64,000 bases of DNA from NCBI GenBank assembly GCA_022266195.1, contig WHVY01000004.1, positions 4,171,501-4,235,500 on the forward strand. The letters run 5' to 3'. This DNA is from Tetranychus cinnabarinus. Lineage: Eukaryota > Arthropoda > Arachnida > Trombidiformes > Tetranychidae. Under the pieces are notes generated by a model. That model ran no database searches, was not told where the DNA came from, and saw nothing but the letters and a program-made list of their open reading frames with translations. Each line of letters begins with the position of its first letter. The first letter of the stretch is position 1. The translations under genes were made by a program, and so were the position numbers. Shown here in pieces: positions 19,201 to 30,930 of the stretch.

Positions 19201-19335
19201 GTGTTATAAAAACTCTATATAAGTCCACGTCTGATACGTTTATTCGATGCGAAACGCTCATGATTGTCATGTCTTTTACGATTGGAAAAAGCATGCTTCC
19301 ACCATGCAACATATGCTCATTATTTGATTCAGTCG
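19201..19335 (+). pseudogene. GR relic, intron 3 end and exon 4 remnant
   Basis: The first four bases are the target duplication. The stretch at 19271-19327 (GTCTTTTACG-ATTGGAAAAAGCATGCTTCC-ACCATGCAAC-ATATGCTCATT) aligns with the exon 4 region of GR-E (CTTTTCTTTACAG, then ATTGGAAAATGCAAGCTTCC). It is no longer translatable as exon 4. It continues the relic interrupted at 9,760. Confidence 0.6.
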
Positions 19336-19492
19336 ACATTCTCGAAGCATAGAAAGGGACATACCTACATGTATAAGGGGTTTAACTATAACAGGAAAAA
19401 TTGAATTGATGGCGAATTTAGTTTCCTGGTGATCTATCATGACAAAGATGAGAAAATTAAGAAAATCATGTGCAAAATTTTTGTGCAGAGTT

Positions 19493-19507
19493 GAGACGAA
19501 TCAAATA
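19493..19507 (+). promoter_or_regulatory. Upstream GR motif, GR-E copy
   Basis: GAGACGAATCAAATA lies 107 bp before the GR-E ATG. It is followed by a GATATTGAAGCAATAAAGATC block that is also found before GR-F and GR-G. Confidence 0.5.
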
Positions 19508-19599
19508 TCTATGATATTGAAGCAATAAAGATCAATTTCAATTTATGGATCGAATGCGATAGATTTTAAGTAGAGGTTACGACATTTGAATTTGACACA

Positions 19600-21465
19600 A
19601 TGGCTGGAAGAGTTCGCTTTTTTACTGTGAATTTAAAGCAAAATCTATTATGGCTAATGGATCCAGAAAGCACTTCAGGAATCGGAACAATTAAAGTTAT
19701 TCATTTGTATGACAAACTGATTAGTCTTTTTGTGAGCCGTCGAGGCGGACTACAGCAAACCTTGGATCAGCCGATTAAGATTAAATTTCATGTGATAAAT
19801 TGGCTGACACGATTTCTTATCTTATTTTTATTGGTTCGTTTGTGTCTTATAATCTTAACTCACAATTATTATCTTGATTTAATCTTAGGAAATCCTTTTA
19901 GCAACAAGGATGGTGAACAAACTGCCGTCCTAATGTACATCTTTTTCATGACTGCATACGTTTATGGTTTTCGTGAGTACGCTTTACGGCTAGAAGAAAC
20001 TAGTCGATTAAAAAAAATAAGAATACTTTTAATGTTGGAGGAACGGGGTTTCAATGCTGAAGAATTGAATATGAACTATCATCGTTGTAAACAGTTTCAA
20101 AAATGGTGTCATTACATCTTTATTAACAACTTTATGACTATTATATGTGTTAGTATGGTAATATTTATTGACATATATTTACATAGTTCACAGGCAACTC
20201 ATCAGGTATCTCTCATCATGGTTCATACGATTTATGTGTTCGTTGACTGGATAACTATATTTTTATTGGCTATAAATGCAATTTGTTTAACTTGTTACCT
20301 TTTAGTAATCTTCACATTTTTCATTAGACGTTTCAATACATTTAATGATTCGTTAGCGAAACTCGATTTAAGAAGCTCTATGAATGATTCAATTTTATCT
20401 AAACTATATTATCAGCTAATAGAACTTTTAAACGATATTGGCCAATGGAATAACGATACAAAGTACTTGTTCCAATATTGTATCATAGTCAGCTCTATTA
20501 TTAGTAATTTTGCTTGTTACGTTGGATTTCTTTATGGCTTTTCACCTGGCACCATAACAAGAACTGTGACCACTTTTGGCCTTGTACATCACATGCTAGT
20601 TTTCATTGGGACTTATTTAGCCTCACTAATCCATTCTGAGGTGAGTTTAACTTTGTTATCAAATTGTTATCTTTCACGAGCTTTTGTTACTTTCTTTAGT
20701 CCATCAAGATTCGAAGATGCTATTGCAAACTATTGTCAAAAGTGAAACTTAATGAATTGAAATTTCAATTAAAAGTAAGTGCCACACGAATTGATATTTT
20801 CACGAAAAAACTAATCAAATGATTTCCTCACTAGTCAATGGAAATTTTGGATCGTCTTGACAGCAATTTCATTGGGGTTCACTTGGGTGATTTTGGTATT
20901 ATTAAAAAATCTACTTGCATCATTGTAAGTGCGAATTGCCTTATCCTCAAGCAAAACGTCACGGCACTTTTAGCTATGTATTGATCGATGAGAGCACTTC
21001 TCTAAGTTATCAGTCAACTCAGCAAAAGCATATAGCTGCGAATTGTGTATAAATAACTCCTCAGAGAATGCAACTTTCGATTTTATTTCTAAATAAGCAT
21101 ACTCTGCTCATTATAAGCTTTCGATTGATTTATGGTTCAATTGATTCTGAATTTGGGCCGAAAATCGTACATTTTGACTATTCTTCTAAGAGCATTTCAA
21201 AAATTTTTGACTAAAAAGTCGAAAACATACACAATAGTACTCATGAGATTCTAAGTGGGAAGCAAATGTGTCGTTATTCAGTTAATATATTTGAAGTGCC
21301 ATCAATTCATAAAAGCCATTCTCCATTAATCCGCGTCTCACACACTTTTTTGCTGTTCACTGGAATTCACTGTTGATGATGATTGTGGTCTTTTCTTTAC
21401 AGTTACTATTGGAAAATGCAAGCTTCCTCATGCTTCTATCATGCAATGTACGCTCATTCAATTGA
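19600..21465 (+). CDS. Gustatory receptor GR-E
   Basis: Predicted 422-aa gustatory receptor. Exons: 19600-20640 (347 codons), 20700-20774, 20835-20924 and 21403-21465; all phase 0, GT-AG. The start has the GACACAATGG context. Family blocks are present: RRGGLQQTLDQPIKIKFH, LGNPFSNKDG, YALRLEETSR, CKQFQKWCH, RRFNTFNDS and KYLFQYCI. The C terminus is STCII then LLLENASFLMLLSCNVRSFN. From about 20,290 to 20,640 the nucleotide sequence is nearly identical to GR-G although the first half is clearly more diverged, which suggests gene conversion. Intact; chemosensory channel by family. Confidence 0.85.
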
Positions 21466-21810
21466 TTCAGTTGACATACTCAAAGCACCAAAAATGGCTT
21501 CTTTCAAAACCTGTATAATATTACATAGGTCCAATATATTTTCTGGCATCTTTTTACGTTTGCATGAGCATTGAAAAATTAAATGATGTTACAAAAATTT
21601 CAACCGACGCAAAACAAATCGCCTACCTCTTCTATGTCCGTTACCATTTATCGATTTGTGCTGAAAGATTTCGCCCATTGAAATGAATAGTTTTTTATCA
21701 AATACTTTTATTCGATCAATGTGTAAACAGACAATTACACAAACTAGATTAAAGTTATGGACTGGCTAGCATGAAACTAATATGATTTTTTAATCTAAAT
21801 CAGAATAATC

Positions 21811-21892
21811 ATTGTGATCTTTTCTTTGCAATTGAAATGCAAGTTTTATGCTTATATCATGCAATGTTAATGCATTTATTTGACTCAGTTTG
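21811..21892 (+). pseudogene. GR exon 4 relic after GR-E
   Basis: CTTTTCTTTGCA-ATTG-AAATGCAAG-TTTATGCTTATATCATGCAATGTTAATGCATTTATTTGACTCAG follows the layout of the acceptor plus exon 4 of GR-E with small deletions. The same relic recurs after GR-F and GR-G, so it was part of the duplicated unit. Confidence 0.6.
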
Positions 21893-21996
21893 ACTTGGAA
21901 TAATCATTATTGATTATCATTATCCGATAATTGATAGCATATTACGTGTTAAATGATCAAATATTCTGAAATCTAGATCATTGATCAAATATTTTA

Positions 21997-22920
21997 TTGG
22001 TTTAAATGAATTTTTACTCGATGGCTTTATTCAAACATTTAATTTAAACATCAATTCAATTTGCTACATCAACTTGATGTCATCAAGTCAGTAAAACATT
22101 ACTTCTTGTTAAATAACAAGGAACACAAAAAGAGACGCAAATGTTGCTTCCAGTGCAACTCACAAAACTGGACTAGCTATTGTTTATTTTTTATCATACT
22201 TACAAGAGTGAGAAAACGGTTATGAATGTCAATGTTTATTTAAAGGAAAATTTCCAAGAAATTATGAAAAGAGATGAAACAGAGAAAATGATCAAATTAT
22301 CCTTGCAAGTCAAAATTAATGATCATTGCATGGTTAAGTTAAAGTACAGTTAAATGAGTTTAGCGTTGGTTCGAGTCAGAGACAATCTGTGTGGTTTTAA
22401 TTGTTAAATTAAGGATCATGTTATTTTTTGGAAGACAGAAAGATGACTCTGATTTCACTGTTAATTGAGTCTTTTTTATGATGTTAGTATGTAGTTAGAA
22501 AGTGAATGAAATGCGCTTTCTAACAATGTCTTCATCGTATCTCTAGTTAGTTTGGTTGAGGAGGAATAAGTAGATCTTTGATTACTTATTTAATGATTGA
22601 AAAGATTGAGATTTTATATTTTAACCGTTCATAACATGAGAACGGATCAAGTTAAAGGAATGAACGATACACCATTAAAGAACTCTTCATTATTAATAGC
22701 TCTCACTAATTAGAACTCTCAGCAACGAAACACGAATCAAAGTTGCAATATGAGTAGTTCTGATTATGAACATGGTGTCTCAGAATTCAGTTTTGGTGAT
22801 GAAAAGTTAAATTTTGAAAAATCTTAGTTATCATGTCATATACTGAGGTAGTGACATGTTATTAATGAATGGTAAGTTAGATCTTGTTTATAATGAAACA
22901 ACTGGTCTGATTTAACCAAC
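21997..22920. mobile_element. Candidate insertion in the GR-E 3' flank
   Basis: The 3' flanks of GR-F and GR-G run straight through (CATTTTACCCAAGTTTTGCT). The GR-E flank is interrupted by about 924 bp here. The ends are roughly TTGGTTTAAAT..ATTTAACCAAC, flanked by ATATTTTA on the left and ATATTTCA on the right (7 of 8). No coding sequence is seen. It may be a hAT-like non-autonomous element; the ends are imperfect. Confidence 0.35.
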
Positions 22921-23606
22921 ATATTTCACCCAAGTTGTGCTTATGTTATGAAGTTCAAACCACTTCTCAACTAGGGATGAAATTAGCGGAATCACCCTGT
23001 GCGAATAATCCAAGAGAGCAAATTGCGAGATAAATATTAATAGGATTGAGGCAAATCATTCTGCAAAAAATGAATCTCAGTTCAAGTCAAGAACCATAGG
23101 AAGCACTGAATAAGCAAAAACGGAAACACGCCTAATTACACTATCAATGAATTTTTGCGTCTAACAAAAAATCGTTCGCGTTTGGATCACGAAAAAAAGG
23201 GCACAGGCTCATCTACTCTATTGCGGTGAATTCAGAAAAATACTCTAAAAGGGGCTTTAACTATTTTCCAATGCAATCGTTAAGATATAACATATTTTTT
23301 CTGGGATGATGAAGCTTCAGCACATTGTGCAGAGTCCCGTACAACACTATCTCCATGTGCATAAATTGGAAAACAGAAATCAGCCGTACCAACCTGAATT
23401 TAGACTGTTTTAGCATTTTTTCATTCTTCAAAAGCTAAAGTTTATAGAGAACAATAACAAGCTACTAATTATCATCAATTGAACGAATGAATTACAAAGT
23501 AATGTAAGTTGTACCTTAGAGCATTCGACTCCGATTATTTTGAATATTTCATGAGACGAACAAAGTCAGATAAGCTACTTAACATGGACATTTTCCTAGC
23601 AATCTA
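22921..23606. other. Intergenic, GR-E 3' flank continuing
   Basis: The first 70 bp are the duplicated GR 3' flank (TATGAAGTTCAAACC, CTCAACTAGG). No gene is seen in the remainder. Confidence 0.4.
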
Positions 23607-23740
23607 CAGAGTGGATAGAAAGTTTCTGGTGTGTAGGCGTACGCCTTTTAGCTGCTCAATGTACTATTTTTCATAATGAGTGCCCCCCTCTTGCGCATTT
23701 TTATCCCCTCGCACACACCAGAAACTTTCTATCCACTGTG
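23607..23740. mobile_element. Short MITE, Tc1/mariner type
   Basis: A 134-bp element with inverted repeats of about 27 bp (CAGAGTGGATAGAAAGTTTC on the left; the complement with one change on the right), flanked by TA at 23605-23606 and 23741-23742. Confidence 0.75.
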
Positions 23741-23742
23741 TA

Positions 23743-24842
23743 GTGAAGGGTAGATGCTTATCTGAACTGTTCGATGCATTGGTTTTCAATTCCTAAATTA
23801 GCTTTCATAAGCTCTAATTTATTCAATTCCATTTAACTTGTTGTCACTTGTTTCAACTTTAATTATGCTTTTTCTATTGCTCTAGCAATCTTCAAATTTT
23901 ACTATTTCTGATTTCTTTGTTTGTTTGCTTTATCATTCCAGGTGAAGCTCTTATGAGCTCTAATCCCTCAAATCTGACCACAATATGACCGCAAAATCTG
24001 GTCAAAACAAGTCTTAAATTTCAGCTCAAAATTAAGTGCACAAAAGAAAGAGTCTCCAGTTTTCCTTTCTTTACTACATCTTATCTTGATTGTGACTGTT
24101 AATCCTTTTGCCTTAGCAAAGGCTACAGTTACAAATAGGGTAAAAGAGTTGTCTCGAGACAATACTGTCTAGGGTGACAAAGATACCTAAAAAGTGGCGT
24201 CATAGCTTTCTTAGCTTTAATTATTAGATTTTGCACAAAACACTAAAACAGACAAACAAAGACAGAGATTTCATTCATCTTTCTAATTTTTCCCACCAAA
24301 ATTAATCTCTTTGTGTTACATTTCATATAAAAAAGATATCTTTAGATATTTTCATTAACTGTTTAAAATTTGCTCAAAGCAATCAATTGCTGTTTAACTT
24401 AACCTTATTGTTCAAAGCTCTTTGAAGCTATTTCTTATTCTTGTAAAAGTTACAGTTTTCATATTCATAGATAAGTTAACCTCTATTTCTTTAACTAATT
24501 CAAGTCCAATTCAGCTCTCAAGAAGAATTCAAGTTTCCTTATTCTGTGAATCTAATACAAGATCTTAAACCTTCGCGGTACAAGGGTAAAGCTGCGAATA
24601 ATCTTGTAACCATAGCTAAAGCTATCTAATTCATCTCTTTTAGATCCCTAACTTCCGTAGTGCAATTGCTGAACAATTGGTCTAACAGCGATTCGGTGTG
24701 AGTCCATGATGCGGACTTAAAACTTGTAGTGAAAGCAAGTTGTGCAGTCTTCTGGAAGTTCTGAACCTTTCCCGAGCATAACCCTCTCACTAGCATGACA
24801 ACGATAAGAAAATTAATCATTTGCGCAATTTTGTACGAAATT
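23743..24842. other. Intergenic, 1.1 kb before the GR-F promoter
   Basis: No gene, RNA or clear repeat is recognised. This stretch is absent between the other GR copies, so it is probably inserted or locally expanded DNA. Confidence 0.35.
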
Positions 24843-24857
24843 GAGACGAATCAAATG
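24843..24857 (+). promoter_or_regulatory. Upstream GR motif, GR-F copy
   Basis: GAGACGAATCAAATG lies 138 bp before the chosen ATG and is followed by TCTATGATATTGG and AATAAAGATCAATTT, as at GR-E and GR-G. Confidence 0.5.
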
Positions 24858-24980
24858 TCTATGATATTGGACCAATAAAGATCAATTTTTAAGATCAATT
24901 TGATATATGGATTTAATGAAAAGATTTTGTGTAGTGTGTGAGTGTGTTACTTAGAGGTTACGACAGTTAAATTTGACAAA

Positions 24981-26856
24981 ATGGCTGAGAAAGTTCGCTT
25001 TTTTATTGAAAATATAAAGGAAAATCTATTATGGCTCATAGATCCAGAAAATATTTCAGAAATCGGAACAATTAAAGTTATTCATTTGTTTGAAAAATTG
25101 TTCAGTCTTTTTGTGAGTCGTCGAGGTGGACTACAGCAAACCTTGGAACAGCCAATCAAGATTAAATTTCATGTGATAAATTGGCTCACACGATTTCTCA
25201 GCTTATTCTTCATGGTTCGTTTGTGTCTCTTCATCTTTACACACAATTATTATCTTGATTTGTTCTTAGGAAATCCTTTTAGCAACAAGGATGGCAAGCA
25301 AAATGCTGTCCTACTGCACATCTTTTTCATGTGTGCATACGTTTATGGTTTGCGTGAGTACACTTTACGGCTAGAAGAAACTGGTCGACTAAAAATTATA
25401 AGAATAATTTTAATGTTGGAGGAACGGGGTTTCAATGCTGAAGAATTGAATATGAACTATCATCGTTGTAAACAGTTCCAAAAATGGTGTCATTATATCT
25501 TTACTTACAACTTTATGAGTATTATATGTTCTTCTAGTTTGGTTATATTAATTGACATATATTCACGATGTTCACAAGCCACTTAACAGTTATCTTTCAT
25601 CATAGTTCGAGTGATACATGTGTTCGTTGAAGGAATAACTCTTTTTTTGATAGCTGTAAATGGCATTTGTTTAACTACTTACGTTTTAGTAATCTTCATT
25701 TTTTTCATTAGACGCTTCAATACATTTAATGATTCATTAGCGCAACTCAATTTAAGAAGCTCTATGAATGATTCTATTTTAACTAAACTAAATTATCAGC
25801 TAACAGAACTTTTAAACAATATTGGCCAATGGAATAGCGATTTCAAGTACTTGTTTCAATATTGTGTTATAGCTAGCTCTTTTATCAGTAATTTTGCTTG
25901 TTTCGTTGGTTTTCTTTATGGCTTTTCACCGGGCGCTATGACAAGAACTGTGGCCATTTTTGGCATTTCGCATCACATGCTAGTTTTCATTGGGACCTAT
26001 TTAGCCTCAACAATCCATTCTGAGGTGAGTTTAACTTTGCTATCAAATTGTTATCTTTCATGACCTTTCGTCACTTTCTTTAGTCCATCAAGATTCGAAG
26101 ATGCTATTGCAAACTATTGTCAAAAGGGAAACTTAATGAAATGACATTTCAGTTAAAAGTAAGTGCCACATAAATTGATATTTGGAAAAACTAATCAAAT
26201 GATTTCCTCACTAGTCAATAGAAATTTTGGATCGTCTTGATAGCAATACAATTGGGATTCACTTGGGTGATTTCGGTATTGTTAAACGATCCAATTGTAT
26301 CATTGTAAGTGTAAATCGCCTTATCTTCACGCAAAATGTTGCGGCGCTTTTAGCTATGTATTGATCGATGCGAGCACTTCTTCAAGTTATCAGTCAACTC
26401 AGCAAAAGCATATAGCTGCGAATTTTATATGAATAACTCCCCAGAAAATGCAAATTTCCATCTTATTTTTATATAGGAATACTTTAGATAAGCTTTCGAT
26501 TGATAAATGGTTCAATTCTCGCCGAAAATCGCACATTTTGGCTATCCTCCTTTGCGGAGTTGGAAATAAATCAATTGCAAGAGAAATTTTAAAAATAAAA
26601 TATTTGAAAAAAAGTCGAAAACATAAAAAATAGTACTCTGGAGGTTCTAAGTGTGAAGCAAATGTGTCGTTATTCAGTTAATATATTTGAAGTGCCATCA
26701 ATTCATAAAAGCTATTCTCTATTAATATGCGTCTCACACATTTATTTGCTTTTGAATTCACTGTTGATGATGATTATGATATTTTCTTTACAGTTATTAT
26801 TGGAAAATGCAAGCTTCCTCATGCTTTTATCATGCAATGTACGCTCATTCAATTGA
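24981..26856 (+). pseudogene. Gustatory receptor GR-F with one in-frame stop
   Basis: The structure is the same as its neighbours: exons 24981-26024, 26084-26158, 26215-26304 and 26794-26856, all splice sites intact and phase 0. The start at 24981 (TTGACAAAATGG) is preferred over an upstream in-frame ATG. Codon 202 is TAA (25584-25586) where GR-E has CAT and GR-G has TAT, in the loop after SQAT. The rest of the frame is open, including RRGGLQQTLEQPIKIKFH, YTLRLEETGR, CKQFQKWCH, KYLFQYCV and the C-terminal LLLENASFLMLLSCNVRSFN. The usual STCII is SNCII here. A single nonsense change in otherwise clean coding sequence points to very recent loss, a segregating null allele, or readthrough. Confidence 0.8.
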
Positions 26857-27190
26857 TTCAGTCGGCATGCTCAAATCACCGAAAATTGCTTCTTTCGATG
26901 TATTAATGTGTTATTACATTGGTCCAATATATTTTCTGGCATATTTGACGTTTGCATGAGAATTGAAAAATTAAATGATGTTTCGATAATTTAAATTATT
27001 ACATTGATTCGACTACCTCTTCTATGTCCATCACCATTTATCGATTTGTGATTGAAATGAATAGTTTTGTATCAAATAATTCAATTTGATCAATCTGTAA
27101 ACAGACAATTGTACAAACTAGATCAAAATAAAGAAATGGAGTGACTAGCATGAAACTAATATGATTTTTTAATTAAAATCAGAATAATTA

Positions 27191-27266
27191 TTATCTTTTC
27201 CTTGCAATCGAAATGCAAATTTCATTATGCTTATATCATGCAATGTTCGTGCATTTGCTTCAGTTT
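27191..27266 (+). pseudogene. GR exon 4 relic after GR-F
   Basis: CTTTTCCTTGCA followed by AATGCAAATTTCATTATGCTTATATCATGCAATGTTCGTGCATTT parallels the exon 4 acceptor and coding layout, with frame-breaking losses. It is homologous to the relics after GR-E and GR-G. Confidence 0.6.
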
Positions 27267-27580
27267 GAGTTAGAATAAGGATTATTGATTATCATTACCC
27301 GATAATTGAACGCATATTGTTACTTGTTAAATAATGAAATATGCTGAAATCTTTCCAGTTTAACGATTGACAAAACATTTTACCCAAGTTTTGCTCATGT
27401 TATGAAGTTCAAACTATTTTATTCTCTCAACTAGGCATGGAATTAGATTGCGGAATGATGAAATGGAATTGAACCTTTCTTGAAAACAGATATCAATACT
27501 CGGAAAGAGAAGACTTTTTCTCAAGCTGAAATCCCTCTTTCACTGAAAACGCTATTGAAAGTTTTCTCAACCATATTTGA

Positions 27581-27884
27581 ACTTGCTTTAAATTAATGAA
27601 CATGGTTAATTAAATGCTTTTTTCCAATTTATTAACAGTTTTCATGATTTACATGAGCGGGCCTAAGCCTGTGCTACAAAATATATCAAGAATGCTAACA
27701 TTTACAAGCTTATTCTTCCGACAATTATTATATTTTACTATTAAAATATTTTTAAATTTTAAATGTTAGCATTCTTGATAAATTTTGTAGCACAGCCTTA
27801 AGCCCGCTCATGTAAATCATGAAAGCTGTCAATAAATTGGAAAAAAAGCATTTAATTAACCATGTTCATTAATTTAAAGCAAGT
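27581..27884. mobile_element. Foldback element, about 304 bp
   Basis: Nearly perfect inverted arms of about 125 bp run from ACTTGCTTTAAATTAATG to AATGTTAGCATTC around a 50-bp AT-rich centre. No convincing target duplication is visible. It could be a MITE of unknown superfamily or a hairpin-forming repeat. Confidence 0.65.
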
Positions 27885-28525
27885 CAATTTCCAGAGACTT
27901 GATTGTCCACAGATGCCGCTCAACATTTTAGCTATTTAAGCTTCTTCTTAAGTCAAACAAGCTGCGGCTTAGCGTGAAAAAAGTGAGCTTGCAGACTTTC
28001 TCACAACCTTACCAGCAAGGTAAAATGAAGTCCCTTCCCCAGTAAGATAAGCTCACTTGGTGATTTTGGTATTTTTGATTTCCCTTTAGGACAGAATTTG
28101 AATGATTTACATGATTAATCGTCGTCACAAATAGCTGAATATTGGTCCAAATCTAAATAAATTTCTGTGTATGAGACTTGCCATTCTGTTTCTGTATATT
28201 TTTTGAGCTTTTGGCTGCGAAAAAACTGTGCTTCTACCGTGACTCGCCAGACACGCAAACATAGCAGGAGTCAAGATTAAAATCCGGAGCCGTTAATAAG
28301 AAGCTGTCGCAATCTGAAAATTTCCTTCCTTCTCTGTTCTCTTTCACTCTCATTTGATTAGCTCATACGGACTACGCCATAAAGCCACTATGAGAGCTAA
28401 AGTCTAGGTAGATAACTTTTATTACAGGGAAAATTGAATTGATAGCTGTATTTTTTTCTTGAAAATCTATCATGCAAACGATAAGAAAATTAAGAAAATC
28501 ATGTGCAAAGTTTTTGTGCAAAATT
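27885..28525. other. Intergenic before GR-G
   Basis: No gene is recognised. The last 100 bp hold the conserved GR upstream block AAAATCATGTGCAAAG. Confidence 0.4.
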
Positions 28526-28540
28526 GAGACGAATCAAATG
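28526..28540 (+). promoter_or_regulatory. Upstream GR motif, GR-G copy
   Basis: GAGACGAATCAAATG lies 107 bp before the GR-G ATG, the same distance as in GR-E. Confidence 0.5.
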
Positions 28541-28632
28541 TCTAAGATATTGACGCAATAAAGATTAATTTCAATTTATGGATTGAATGCGAAAGATTTT
28601 GATTAGAGGTTACGACAGTTGAATTTGACACA

Positions 28633-30508
28633 ATGGCTGAAAGAGTTCGCTTTTTTATTGTGAATTTAAAGCAAAATCTATTATTGCTAATGGATCCAGA
28701 AAATACTTCAGGAATCGAAACAATTAAAGTTATTCATTTGTATGACAAACTGTTTAGTCTTTTTGTGAGTCGTCGAGGTGGACTTCAGCAAACCTTGGAT
28801 CAGCCAATCAAGACTAAATTTCATGTGATAAATTGGCTGACACGATTTCTTATCTTATTCTTATTGTTTCGTTTGTGTCTAGGCATCTTGACTAAAAATT
28901 ATTATCATAATTTATTCTTAGGAAATCCTTTTAGCAACAAGGATGGCAAGCAAACTGCCGTCCTAATGTACATCTTTTTCATGTGTGCATTTGTTTATGG
29001 TTTTCGTGAGTACACTTTACGGCTAGAAGAAACTGGTCGATTAAAAATAATTAGAATACTTTTAATGTTGACGCAACGGGATTTCAATGCTGAATTATTG
29101 AATATGAACTATCATCGTTGTAAACAGTTTCAAAAATGGTGTCATTATATTTTTATTAGCAGCTTTGTGACTATTGTCTGTTCTTCTAATATGGTAATAT
29201 TTATTAGCATATATTTACGAGGTTCACAGGCAACTTATCAGGTATCTTTCATCATTGTTCATACGATTTATGTGTTCGTTGAATGGATAACTTTTTTGTT
29301 GATAGCTATAAGTGGCTTGTGTTTAACTTGTTACCTTTTAGTAATCTTCACATTTTTCATTAGACGTTTCAATACATTTAATGATTCGTTAGCGAAACTC
29401 GATTTAAGAAGCTCTATGAATGATTCAATTTTATCTAAACTAAATTATCAGCTAATAGAACTTTTAAACGATATTGGCCAATGGAATAACGATACAAAGT
29501 ACTTGCTACAATATTGTATCATAGTCAGCTCTATTATTAGTAATTTTGCTTGTTACGTTGGATTTCTTTATGGCTTTTCACCTGGCACCATAACAAGAAC
29601 TGTGACCACTTTTGGCCTTGTGCATCACATGCTAGTTTTCATTGTGGCCTATTTAACCTCACTAATCCATTCTGAGGTGAGTCCAACTTTTCATCAAACT
29701 GTTGTCTTATGCTAAATTTTGCTAAATCTTTAGTCCATCAAGAGTCAAAGATTCTATTGCAAACTATTGTCAAAAATGAAAGTTCATCGATTGAAATTTC
29801 AATTAAAAGTAAGTACCATACGCATTGATACTCAGTATTTTCATGTAAAAAATAATCAAATGCTTGATTCTCTCAATAGTCAATGGAAATTTTGGATCGC
29901 CTTGACAGCAATTTAATTGGAATCCACTTCGGTAATTTTGGTATTATTAGACGATCTACTTGCATCATTGTAAGTGCAAATCGCCTTATCCTCACGCAAA
30001 TGTCACGGCGCATAGTGATCGATGAGAGCACTTCTCTAAGTTATCCAAAAGAGAAATTTTAAGGGTACAGTAGGTATAAGGGTTAAGCTGACAAAATAGG
30101 GCATAATTTTCAGGTGTCGCCATCTCAGTCATAACTGGTTTTCAGAGAAACTATTGAGACTACTAGACAATAGAGAAATGTACAAAATTAAATTGGATAT
30201 TAAAGGTACTTTTTTTTGTTAGATGCCGGCTATGAGAAAAATCTCGACTTTCATTAACTTAAGTCTAATACCTACTGTATTTGACCATAAACAATAATTC
30301 TTATGAGTTTCCAAGTTGGAAGCAAATGTGTCGTTATTCAGCGAATATTTTGAAGGGCCATGACTTTATAAAAGCTATTCTCCATTAATCCGCGTTTTTG
30401 CTTTGGAATTCACTTTTGATTATGATTGCCATCTTTTCTTTGCAGATATTATTGGAAAATGCAAGCTTCCTCATGCTTCTATCATGCAATGTACGCTCAT
30501 TCAATTGA
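28633..30508 (+). CDS. Gustatory receptor GR-G
   Basis: Predicted 423-aa gustatory receptor. Exons: 28633-29676 (348 codons), 29734-29808, 29880-29969 and 30446-30508, phase 0, GT-AG. The start has the GACACAATGG context. It contains RRGGLQQTLDQPIKTKFH, LGNPFSNKDG, YTLRLEETGR, CKQFQKWCH and RRFNTFNDS. KYLLQYCI replaces the usual KYLFQYCI. The C terminus is STCII then ILLENASFLMLLSCNVRSFN. Intron 3 (476 bp) contains a 210-bp MITE. The last third of exon 1 is almost identical in nucleotides to GR-E (see findings). All exons are open. Confidence 0.85.
30068..30277. mobile_element. MITE in intron 3 of GR-G (TA target)
   Basis: A 210-bp element with ends CAGTAGGTATAAGGG and TAATACCTACTG, flanked by TA at 30066-30067 and 30278-30279. 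GR-E and GR-F lack it at the matching intron position. Confidence 0.7.
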
Positions 30509-30847
30509 TTCAGTTGGCATACTCAAAGCACCAAAAATTGCTTGCATAATATTACATAGTCCAATATACATGTATTTTCTGGTATCTTTTGACGTATGCA
30601 TGAAAAAATCAAATGATTTTTCGATAATTTCAATTGATGCACACTAATTTGGCTACCTCTTCTATTTCCGTCCATTTATCGACTTGTAATGAAAGATTTA
30701 GCACATTGAAATGAATAGTTTTGTATCAAATACTACTATTTACTCGATGTGTAAACAGACAATTGCACAAGCTATAATAGATTAAAATAAAGAGATGAAC
30801 TAGCTAGCATGAAACTAATATGATTTTTTATTAAAATCACAATAATC

Positions 30848-30930
30848 ATTGTGAACTTTTCTTTGCAATTGAAGTGCAAGTTTAATTGTGCTTATATCAT
30901 GCAATGTTCGTGCATTTATTTGCTTCAGTT
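30848..30930 (+). pseudogene. GR exon 4 relic after GR-G
   Basis: CTTTTCTTTGCA then AGTGCAAGTTTAATTGTGCTTATATCATGCAATGTTCGTGCATTTATTTGC. This is the third member of the relic set that trails GR-E, GR-F and GR-G. Confidence 0.6.

Noticed and set aside
24560..24800. Possible SINE or tRNA-like segment with somewhat higher GC
   Set aside because: No A-box/B-box pair or cloverleaf could be recognised by eye.
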